In this document: in pieces, positions 47,825-58,715 of the stretch
How positions within the stretch are numbered: position 1 is the stretch's first letter
Layout of the letters: every line of letters begins with the position of its first letter
NCBI GenBank assembly: GCA_027924585.1
Contig: BSBM01000179.1
Span: 12,748,501-12,812,500, forward strand
Length of the DNA: 64,000 bases
DNA from: Larix kaempferi
Taxonomy: Eukaryota; Streptophyta; Pinopsida; Pinales; Pinaceae
Direction: 5' to 3'
Program-made: the position numbers and the translations under genes
Notes under the pieces: model-generated
The model's database searches: none
What the model was told of the DNA's origin: nothing
What the model saw: the letters and a program-made list of their open reading frames with translations, nothing else

Positions 47825-50800
47825 GGAGTTAACAACCTAAATTATAGGGCTTTAGGTGTGCTCCATTTACCCATATTGGCCTGAGGAAACCATCAAATTT
47901 TGGAAGGTGTACAACAACTGAATATGTCAAATCCAAAACAATAAATGGACCAAGTCACTGCATTTGAAGCTTAGCTAGGCTCTTAAGATATTTACTGTCA
48001 CAAAGAAGCACCAAATTGCCTTTGGAAAAATTCTTGGTTTTGATATGATGATCATGCCATGATTTTTGTCTTGATTTTTCCATTGTGGCATGAAAATCAA
48101 TGAGGAACCTGGATTCCTCTAACTTCATCATTTATACCAGGCATTCCATAACTGAATCCTCCTCCATCATATGTGTAGCATGCGAAATATATAGGCTAGG
48201 GACAACAAATTCAACTGGAAACACAACTTTCTACCTATAGACTAATTGAAATGGAGAGTTCTTATGAAATCTCTTTGTATTAGTTTGGTAGGCCCATAAT
48301 ACCGTAGGTACAGATTTATCTCAATCATCTCGATTAGTAGAGAAAACCTTTGTTAGTCTAGTCTACATAATCTTATTGAAAGCTTCTACCTTTCCATTCA
48401 CTTGTGGATGATAATGATTACTTATATGATGTTGAATGAGAAATTCCCATGTCAACATGGAAATTGTAGTACTCATAAAATGTGTTCCTTGGTCACTACT
48501 AAGACTCCTATGGCAATCAAATCTAGAAATGATATTATCAAAGATGAATTGAGTTGAAATGTATGCGGAGCAATATTTCATAGGTTCCACCTCGACCCAC
48601 TTAGTTAAATAATCAATTGAGGTAATGATATAGTGGGATTTTGAATGTCTTGCAAGAGGATTAATGAGATCGATGAAATCCATTGCCCACTTTTCAAATG
48701 GTTTTAAAGCATGAATAGGATGGAGAGGAAGCTCATCCCACCAAGATGGTTTCTCGACGCACTGACATACACCACAAAATTGAGCGTAATCCTTGGCATA
48801 TTTCAAATTGTTGGCCACCACAACCCAACTTGTAATATATTCCTTGCCATAACTTTCCCTCCAACATGGCTTCGCACAAATCATGCATGACATTTCCATA
48901 AGATATCTTGGTGTTCATGGTCTAGGACACACCTCCGCAAAATCCTATCAATCCCTAGTTTGTATAATAGCCCTACAATCAATTGATACTCTGCAGTGTG
49001 AACCACTAAATGGCGTTTCTGAGTTGTGGAATAGTGCTATAGTGCATAACCTATAGTTAAAAATAGAGCTATCTCTTCCAAATAATCAGGTATGAATTCG
49101 ATCAAGAATAAGGAAACATTTGGTAATTGATCGTCAATTGGAACTTCGAACTCTCCTGATTCTATTCATGATAGGTGATATGGTCCCACATTATCCCACC
49201 TAGGTTTCATAACTACTTCAAAATAAAACAGTCGAATAATTGATAACCATCTACAAATGCATCCCTCTAAGACCTGTTTGTTCACCGAATATTTTAATGC
49301 ATAATGGTCAGTAAAAAACTTGAATTGGCATCCTAATAGATGGTGACAGAACTTGTACAATGTATCATGGTTAATCCTTTAGGTTCAGTGGTAGTATAGT
49401 TTCATTTATACTAAGATAGCTTTCGACTGGAAAAATAGATAGGATGATCAAAGTCACCTTCCCTAGGTTGTTTAAGAACAACTCCCAATGCAACGCCTGA
49501 AGCATTCACATGTGCATGAAATTCTAAATTCCAAATTGGAAATCAAGAATAGGAACAATTACCATATTGTTATTTGGTAGTAGAAAGGCTTTATCACATT
49601 CTAGTGTCCAAATAAATGCTTCAGATTTCTTCAATAGTTTCTCTAAGGGGGGTGTGACGGTAGCATAGTTGTAGATAAATAATTTTTAGTACCTCATGTG
49701 TCTTGAAGTAGAGTGAAACTATCTCATAGATGTTGGAGGTGGTAAGTTCATAATAACATTGTTTTTTCACAGGATCAACCATAACACCTTCTTGGAAAAC
49801 AATATGGACCAACAAATTACCAAATGAAACATAGAAAATAAATTTCTTCAAATTTAGTGAGATTTGAAGCTAGTAGCATAGGTCGAACATTAGCCTTAAG
49901 AGACTAACATGTTCCTTCATCAAGTTGTAAATTTTCCAGTCATCTATGTAAAATTTTGGGAAATTTGATATAAATTCTTTGAAGGTATCTATCACAATCC
50001 TTGAAAATATTGCAGGAGCATTTTTTAGTCTGAATGACATCACATTATAGGAAAAAGAACCCCATTTTGTAGTGAAAGTAGTCTTCTTGTTATCTTCTTT
50101 CACAATTTGAACTTGATGGTATCCTAAAATTCCATTGATGAAAGTGTATGCTTCCTTCCCCAACACTTGGTTCAACATCTCATCACAGAAAGGAGTAGGG
50201 AAGGGGTTCTGAATATAAGCTAAAATAAAGCTGTGGAAATTAATAGAAACTTTGATGTAATTTGTATCCTTCTTGCTCTGGATCACTATGGGTGTAATCC
50301 ATTTAGATTCATTCATACAAAAAAATCAAACCAACTACCAACATGTGTTCGATTTCTCTTTTGACATTTTCTTTAACTCGAGAGTTGAGTAAAAAAGGGT
50401 AGTGCTTGACGAGCTTGGCATATGGTTTGAGGGTAATCTTCATCTCCCCTAACTCTCGTTGAATCCCTTTTGGCTCAGTGAAACTTTGCATAAATAGATT
50501 TTAATATTATTTGAGAAGAGAAACAATATCATATATGATTTGATCATCCCAATAATTCTCGATAGAGTTCACCATATGCTACTCCTATGTTTGAATGTTA
50601 ACTTTCCACAACTTCGGTGGGTGCAGATAAGAAGGACCAATGTTTTATTGCTTCTTTTCATGCACGGTGATATACCCATCAGTTTCCTTAAATGATAAAT
50701 TCCTCAAATGATCCAATATATCTAGGTAAATATTGTCACAGTCAACATTTCTGCAACTAAGGGGCACCTCTAGCTTATGAATAGGGACCTTTAAACGAAC

Positions 50801-52122
50801 CAATTTCTAGTGCAATGGGAATACATAGGGGTTATCTGTGTTTTGTAACTTCTCATTAAACAAGGATTCTTTATTCAACTTCATAGCATTTGCGACTAGT
50901 TCTGACTTCCCAACAAAGGATAGATCTTCACAAAACTAAGTTTGCAAAGTATTCCATTGTCTACTATGCCTTCCGGTTTCTTCATGTAGATACTAGGACT
51001 GTGGAATTGGGCATAGATGTTGAATAACTTGTGGACCTAGAGATCATGGCGGAGTACATTATTTCCCATTTTTGTGTACATTTTTCCAAATATACAAAAG
51101 GATCAATATATCCATTGTAGACTTTCATTGCTAAATATTCCCGAGGTATCTCTCCTAAAATATTTAATCATTCAAACACAAGTAAATGAATAGACTTATG
51201 GATCATAGTTGTTTGTACTGATGAATAGGAATGAAGATTCTCCTTATGAGTGGCCCACCATATTTCAGGAGTACCTTAGAGTGTAATATCTAGCACAAGG
51301 ATATTTTCTTCCTTCGCAACCTTATTATTCATTTCGGTGAGAAATTCATCCAGATTCGAGGCTCCATCATAAATAGGAGGGTACTAAACCTTGACACCAA
51401 TCCACTTAATAGACGTAATGGTTGCAAAACACTAAGAAGGAATTCCATGCAATTGATTATACCATTCATTTAAATCCTCCTCTGAATCATTGTCAAAAGA
51501 GTTAATATTCCTCCAACTTAATGAACCATCTATTGTAGGATTAACATAATTGTTCCTCTTTTTTGCGGTCATATTGTAAATATGATTGTTCCATGTTGTC
51601 ATTGACAGGATCTGTGAATCAAGGCTCTTGATATGCATCTAAGGGATGAGTGACTCTCATCCGTTCATCTTCGAAAGTCATAGTCTCATTCTTCAAGTTT
51701 ATGTTGAAATTTTTCTCCTAGTCCTAATATATCCCTAATAAAGTCAGATATGGATCAGTCATATACACTTTTTCAATTACCTCAATGTCAAGTGATGTGT
51801 TTACTTTGATAGATAAACCTCCACACTTTCTAATCTTCCTATGGGGAAGATCTTATATTGATTGGCCATGTGCAATTGAATGGGATAATATACCAATGGT
51901 GAGCTACCCATAGCCTCCCCATGATTTCTTGGGAATGAGACTAACATCAAACCCAAGATCTAAAATAACATCCTTAATATCATACCTATTTTCCTGAGCA
52001 TCTGACTTGAATTCCTTCCCATACCACTTCTTCCTTCGCTTTAATATGTTGGTATTCCTCTTTGGGAGGTTAGTTGAGATCATGTCTTCTTCCTCTTTGT
52101 CACATACCGAAGTTCTAGACAT
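47825..52122 (-). pseudogene. Element 3 pol (protease, second gag-like domain, RT, RNase H, integrase)
   Basis: Read on the minus strand: protease at 52020-51900 (DVILDLGFDVSLIPKKSW); linker NYVNPTIDGSLSWR (51560-51510), parallel to element 1; gag-like domain 51390-51040 (PPIYDGASNLDEF, EIWWATHKENLH, YNGYIDPFVYLEKC). RT follows at 50316-49870 (FRLKNAPAIFSR, active site YIDD), then RNase H (FFTDHYALKYSVNKQ, 49320), and integrase 48899-48363 (KWAMDFIDL, LSSDQGTHFM, NGKVEAFNK) continuing to about 47830 (SWHDHHIKTKNF, then LGPF). Gag and the 5' LTR are missing beyond 52122. It is far more decayed than element 1. Confidence 0.85.
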
Positions 52123-52129
52123 TTTATGT

Positions 52130-55100
52130 CATGAAGAAAACATTATGTTTTATTTTTGTTGTAAAGTTTTATGACTATTGACCAAGTGGGGTCAAGGATG
52201 ACTGTAATTAATTACTTTGAATATTTTATTGACAATAAATAAAAGTGGAGACAAACATCCAAAGGAGACTGTTGAATGAGTGTTCACTAACCCACTAGGG
52301 GGAATGGACTGGGGTGGAGAGCAAACTGACACATGGTAGCATCCTCAACTCACTTCTAACTGTTGCAGGGGGAAACGTCCCTACTTTTATGGTCATGTTC
52401 CCCAAGAAAGTGGAACTGAGCAGGTGGCTCATTTACTAAAATCAACTGACCAAAAGACCTAGGCATGCTACTTATCTACCCATTGAATTCAGCAGGGGCT
52501 GTTCAATCTTACCTTGTGATAATTTTTGAGCACAAGAGATTCGATGAGGGGAAGGTTAGAAGTGATTGAGTGAATTAAGACTGCATTCTGAACTAGTGCA
52601 ACCACATTGCCGAGTTCAATATTGCTAAAGGAAGGAAGTACTACTGTAGAGTGCTACTGCTGAGTTGTAGAGGAATTTATTCCATTTCTCCACATAGCAT
52701 CTTCGCCCTGGTGGTTCAGTGAACAGGCTCGGGGGTCCTAAGGAAAGTAACTTTGGTTGTCTTCAGGAAAAGGTTGGGTGGAACGGGCTCCTTTGGCTGT
52801 TTGTCTCTTCTACAGATATCAGGTTCAACTTGTGTTATCTTATTTACTTCTGTCTAATCAGTACTAAGGATTTGAATGACATTCGGTTATCAGTTTTCAA
52901 TTGAATATTAGATAAACTGTACTGATAATGAATGTTTTAGTTCTGCAATTTATCTATTATGAATGGCCAATATAGTTGTTGGGTTAAGCCACAGATTGGA
53001 TGTTATAGTTAAATAAATGAATGATTGAATGATAATGATTCCCTATAGTTTTCCCCACACTTGTGCAGTGCCGTACTCTAGTACAAGGAAGAGTTATTAA
53101 AGATAGATTTGAATATTGATGCACTGTAAATAGATTCGAATGATAGAGTGTATTTATGCACATAGGCTAACAGCAGAACTACTAACTTTCTTTACATTTA
53201 AGTAAACTCCTATAGTGCAAGATTTATATTTATATTTATCTTACTCTATAAACAGTATAATTAGGACAAAGTTCTAGAAGGTTTCATAAATAGTTTTATT
53301 CATAAGAGTAAACCTGTAATCTTTATAAAAAGATTTGTTTTAGGGTTTTAAAACTAAAAACAATGCTTTTACCCTATTGTAAATCATCTTAATTAAACAT
53401 AGAGAATTAATGAAAAACAAATCAGTTCTTAAATATTAACATGACTTATTTCAGTATCGAATTATACTTTTAAACCATCACTGAGAACTTTTTCTTAAGT
53501 TTAAACATTGACTTTACAAAACCATAATAGGGTTGAAACACATAGTACAGGTTTTCATAAGTAAAAGATGAATTGAAATTACTGCGAGGAAAGTAGATCG
53601 AAACCATACATGTCTTTAATACAGTACCAGCAATGTGAAATATTACCACATATGAGTTCATTTAACTATCAATCGCTACTAAACTTTTAATAAATACAAA
53701 TCGAATAGAAACTATTTTATCTGACGAATGGCCCAGGTTTTAAACCCTATCATTAGCTATACTTTTTAATACTATATATATATACAATGTATATGCTTAA
53801 GCAAAATGAAGGAACATTTACGAAACCAAGGTTTGATACCATAAGGGTTTACCTTGTCAACCTATGATATTATAAATTTAATAATTCAACCTGCAAGGGT
53901 TTCATCTTTACTCTTTGCAGGGTTCGAAACCCTCGGTAATTTTACAAACAAAATCAAAACAAAGAAATCATTTTCGACAGGGTTTCAAAATCAGGCTAAC
54001 GGCCTTTTATAAAAAACAGTTTTAAAACTATACAATATATCTTTTCACCCATAGTGACGGGCCCTCCCCTAAAACGTAAATATCATAATACTATAAAGAA
54101 TAGAATGGAGGAAGCTACATAGGTCGAAGGTTCAACCTCCCTATATATTTTAAATATAAACCAGAACGGGTATCAAACCCTAAAAGCAACAAGAACGTAG
54201 ATTAACACATTTCTTTCATGATCTGTTTTGCCAAAAAGAATTTCCTTTACAGTGGACCGAACTTTCAGCTTTTCAAACAACCATTACTTCAAGTTCTTAA
54301 ATACAGTATTCAAAGAAAGATTGAGAATCCGATGCGAGCCACAAATCCAGGGTTCAAATCCCTTTAATAAAAACTTGCCATACGGCTTAAATTTTTTTTA
54401 CAACCAACTAAAACTAAAGTTTGAAACAAAGTCGATTCTCGGCTAAATCAAACAGAACACCTGTATCGTGCTAAACCTCCTACATTTCTTCCAAAGTGCA
54501 AAGAGCTGTCCACAAGATGTCACTGAGGCTTACCAGGGCCTTATAGGTTCATTTCCCAGTCTGGTCGAACTCAAAACTCACCCATGGTTTTCACCTTCCA
54601 GGAAACATCAGTAAATAGTCGGGTTAACACTTATCCATCTTAGACGCAAAGCTTAAAGAACTAATGAAGTAATAGGTGAAACACTCAGAAAAATACAAGA
54701 TAGTTTCGCACAACATTACCTGTAAAAAACTTAAGCACGACTGTGCTTGGCCTCCATTAACGCATACGGTGGTAGTGCAGGGTTTCAACATCGAATCCCT
54801 TTGATTTCTAAACCTATAAGGAATGCGTGACTTACAGAACTCCTGTAACTATTATACAAATAGTAAAGGTCACCACATCGAACCCCTGAGAGGAAAATAC
54901 CATCAAAGTTTACAAACCCTGGAAAGTAGAGAGCTTGTCAGCCTCCTTCCCCACTACAACTGTAAAATGAATGCTCCAGGTCATTATTTCGGTGAGTAGT
55001 GAAGATTTAGTTAGGGTTAACATCATTCCCAAGAAATATCACGTGAAGACCTTCCACGATGGCTGCCAATGAGAAATCCACCCACAACACTTTAATAGCA

Positions 55101-55293
55101 TTTAAGAATCATATCTATCGGGAACATAAGACTTCCAACACAGAGATTCGACAAGCCTCAAGTCAAGGTTATCATCATCACTTCATTATATGAAATGTTA
55201 TATGCCTAGTCAAACAATTATTGTATAGTTAGAATTTCAAAAGAGCCATACTAAGGCTATAGTATAACATTTAAGCTTATAGAATATAGTATC
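52130..55293. other. Unassigned, no gene seen
   Basis: It begins where element 3 stops abruptly and ends at the copia insertion. I find no protein match. From 53700 to 54900 there are about ten short words of the form GGGTT(T)CAAA(T)CCC, for example GGGTTCGAAACCC (about 53921), GGTATCAAACCC (about 54169) and GGGTTCAAATCCC (about 54350). It may be part of a long LTR of the gypsy element at 63125, interrupted by copia; no start edge could be fixed. Confidence 0.35.
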
Positions 55294-55930
55294 TGTTAGT
55301 TTTTCAGAATTTAATTCATTTTGATCTAGGATCTTAACTGAAAGAACAACATGTACAACATATCAAGCATAAGAGACAAGAGACAAGAGACACAAAACAT
55401 TTCACTAGGGAAAACCAAGAAGGTGAAAAACCCTGCAACTTCCTCAGAGATAGAATAAGCATCAATACAAGGATCACAATGATCAAACCCAAGAGATAGA
55501 TAAATTCAACAGCATGCTCCTCCTCCACTTGTGCGCACTCCTCCTCTCTCTCACTAATGCGAAGTGAGTGAATAATAGAATGTGTAAAATGAGAGAGACA
55601 CACTCTCTATTTATACACTAACTTGACTTGCCCTTTACTCAACTAGGTCGGCCCCAACTTAACCACTTAACATAATGCTGACTGGGTCGACCCCTCTAGG
55701 GTGGTCTAATAACCCTTTGACCCACATGACTCATATAGGGCCGACCCCATCAAGGTGGTCTAATAACCCATCAAGTATAAGTTACGATACTTACAATATA
55801 ACTTGAGACACTTGCAAGTACACATGATGACACTTCCAATTGAAGGAATAATACATCTCCATTGGGGATACAATAAAGTACAAATGTAATATACAAGTGA
55901 ATATCTTCCAAAGTTACAAATACATCAACA
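55294..55930 (-). repeat. Copia 3' LTR
   Basis: TGTTAGTTTTTCAG to AATACATCAACA on the plus strand, 637 bp, same length as its partner. Confidence 0.95.
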
Positions 55931-56214
55931 CTCCCTCTTAACTAGGAAGGTATTCTCTTGACACAAGTCATCAATACATATATGCACAAGTCTTCAATTC
56001 TGGAGCTCGATCATCATCACTGGATCACGAAGCATCATCATCATCACTGCTACTATACTTGACATCTCGATCACTAGGCTATCTCGTAATTCTTCTCGTC
56101 ATGGGAAGTTCTACAGAGCTAGCCCTTTTTCATGTTGGATGTAGGCCCACCACCTATAGGTCTTCATCATAACTGGTCATACTGTGGATCCCAAGACTAA
56201 TTATGTGTGTCAAC

Positions 56215-57110
56215 AAAACCTAGCTCAGACTATAGGATCTTTTACATGTTGACTATCACAAAACCTTAAAAGAGTGTCTTGCAACCTGTAAGAAATCTAA
56301 AGAGAATCCTAGCTCAGACTATAGGATATACAGGACTGATTACATGTGACCCCCCACCACAAAACCTCGAAAGAGTATCCTAGTTTAGACTATAGGATCT
56401 CCCAGGATCTTTTCTATGTGGTTCGGAAAAACCTTAAAAGAGTGTCTTGCAACCTGCAATAACTCTAAAGAGAATCCTAGCTCAAACTATAGGATCTCCA
56501 GAACTTATTACATGCCTCTCTAGTAGCAAAACCTCGAAAGAGTATCCTATCTCAGACTATAGGATCTCCCAGGATCTTTTCTATGCTACATCCACAACCT
56601 ATCCATGACCACGGAGTATCAACCTGATACTCATCATACATCATCCTGATGTATATGATCATAATCATAGCATCATCCTGATGCATATCATCTAGAGTAT
56701 CATCCTGATACTCATCACACATGATCATCCTGATCATCGTCACTGCATCATCCTGATGCATATCATCTAGAGTATCCTCTTGATACTCATCACACATGAT
56801 CACCCTGATCATCGTCACTAAATCATCCTGATGCATATCATCCAGAGTATCATCCTGATACTCATCACACATGATCATCCTGATCATCGCCACTGCATCG
56901 TCTTGATGCATGTCATCTAGAGCATCATCCTGATACTCATATATATACATGATCCAACTGATCATACAAAGCATCCACCTGATGCATATACATGTACATG
57001 ATCCAACTGATCATACAAAGCATCCACCTGATGCATATACATATACATGATCCAACTGATCATACAAAGCATCCACCTGATGCATATCCAAAGTAGTAAC
57101 TGGAGCATCG
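56215..57110 (-). repeat. Three tandem-repeat arrays in copia 3' tail
   Basis: Array one (56215-56583): units of about 170 bp made of half-units, each with CTCAGACTATAGGATC. Array two (about 56640-56940): a 75-bp unit in four copies, with ATGCATATCATCTAGAGTAT at 56681, 56756, 56831 and 56906. Array three (56948-57095): a 49-bp unit in three copies (CATGATCCAACTGATCATAC). All three lie between the RNase H stop and the 3' LTR. Because 75 is a multiple of three, the minus strand stays open for 140 codons as a 25-residue Asp/Met-rich repeat. Confidence 0.9.
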
Positions 57111-57229
57111 TCCTGATGTTCATCACACAACACTTACATCCATAGCCATGGGAAGGATCCTCCTCTCACCATGCTTGGAATGGCTCCTGCAAATGTGTCT
57201 AATCACTTCTTCCTTGAAGTATCTTCAAT

Positions 57230-57880
57230 CTAAAGAAAACCAAGCCTCTCTCTGAAGTACTCAAACTTCACTCTGGCTAGTGGTTTCCTCAACACATCTG
57301 CAACCTGCTCATCCGTCGCAACATACAGGAGCTTCACTGCTCCTCTCTGCACCATATCCCTGATATAGTGATATTTGATCTCAATGTGCTTCGACCTGTC
57401 ATGGAACACCAGGTTCTCAGACAGCTTCACACAACTCTGGTTGTCACAAAAGATACTAGTAGCATCCAACGGGAGATCAAATAACTTAGACAGTAGCTTC
57501 CTCATCCATATTGCCTCACAACTAGCCAAACAAGCTGCAACATACTTTGCTTTGGCTGTACTCAGTGCTACGCAGGACTGCTTCCTACTAAACCAAGAGA
57601 TCACACCTGATCCTATACTGAAGCAGCACCCAGAAGTGCTCTTCCTATCTGCAACACTACCTGCCCAAACATAACCCTGCAGGTTAAATTTTTAATTCTC
57701 ATCATACTTGAGCCCATAATCAACCATACCCTTCAGGTACCTCAGAATATGCTTTACAACAACCAAGTGAACACTTCTCGGATCCATCAGGAACTGGATC
57801 AATGTGTTCACCACAAAGAAACTATATGGTCTCGTGTTCGTCAGGTACATCAAGGACCCAATCATCTGATGATACATAGT
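57230..57880 (-). pseudogene. Copia RNase H, damaged catalytic site
   Basis: The C-terminal pol domain: GYVWAGSVADRKSTSG, then SWFSRKQSCVALSTAKAKY, FCDNQSCVKLSEN and the KHIEIKYHYIRDMV tail. Family members read GYVDADWAGS and ALSTAEAEY. Here the Asp-containing three residues are missing and both Glu are Lys, so the enzyme should be inactive. An in-frame TAA lies upstream near 57692 (DEN-stop). Confidence 0.85.
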
Positions 57881-58715
57881 GACATCAACCAGCTAAGATG
57901 AATAATCACACAAAAGATTCAGGTTTGATGCCATAGGTGTGGCCATGGCCTTGCAGTCCATCATCCCGAACCGCTTCAGGATCTCTACTGCATACTTCCC
58001 TTGTCAAAGTAAGATTCCATCTGCACTTTGCCATACCTCCATGCCTAGAAAGTAATGCATCATCCCCAAGTCCTTCATCTCAAACTTGGCGGAAAGCTTC
58101 CTCTTGGTGTCGGCAATCAACCCATCCTTACCTGTAACAAACAGGTCATCCACATACAGTAGTAGTATCAGAGGATTTCCTTCCTCAACCTTGTAGTAAA
58201 GGTTGGAATCCGCTTTACTCTTAGTAAAGCCCAAAATGGATAGGAAACTCTCTATCCTACCATACCAAGTCCTAGGAGCTTGCTTCAATCCATACAAGGC
58301 TTTCTTCAACCTGCACACATATGACTCCCTGTCATGTGTCTCAAAGCTGAGTGGCTTCTCCACATACACTTCCTCTTCGAATACACCATTCAAGAAAGCT
58401 ATCTTGACATCCATATGGTGTATCTTCCACTTCATCACTGCAGCCAGAGAAAGTATTGTTCTGATGGAAGTGTATCTGGCTACATGAGAAAAAATCTCTT
58501 CATAATCTATCCCCTCTTTCTAGGAGAAGCCACGAGCTACAAACCTCACCTTGTATTTCTCTATGCTACCATCTGCAGCATGCTTGATCTTATAGATCCA
58601 TTTGGAAGTCACAACAGACTTCTCTTCAAGTCTTGGGACCACATCCCAAACATCATTCTTTATGATCGACTGGTATTCCTTGATCATGGCATTCTTCCAT
58701 TACTGCATCCTAGAT
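57881..58715 (-). pseudogene. Copia reverse transcriptase
   Basis: RVT_2-type RT. From about 58700: AMIKEYQSIIKNDVWDVVPR, SKWIYKIKHAADGSIEKYK, FVARGFS-stop-KEGIDY (TAG near 58520), MDVKIAFLNGVFEEEVYV, KALYGLKQAPRTWY and active site LLYVDDLFVTG near 58150. YVDD is intact. The frame is otherwise open until past the RT, and the sequence has only one stop in about 240 codons. Confidence 0.9.

Noticed and set aside
53921-53935. tRNA gene suggested by GGTTCGAAACCC B-box-like words
   Set aside because: No A-box, cloverleaf arms or acceptor stem could be paired around any of the words.
56552-56974. 140-codon Asp/Met repeat frame as a genuine protein gene
   Set aside because: It is produced by a 75-bp minisatellite; kept only as an observation on the repeat.
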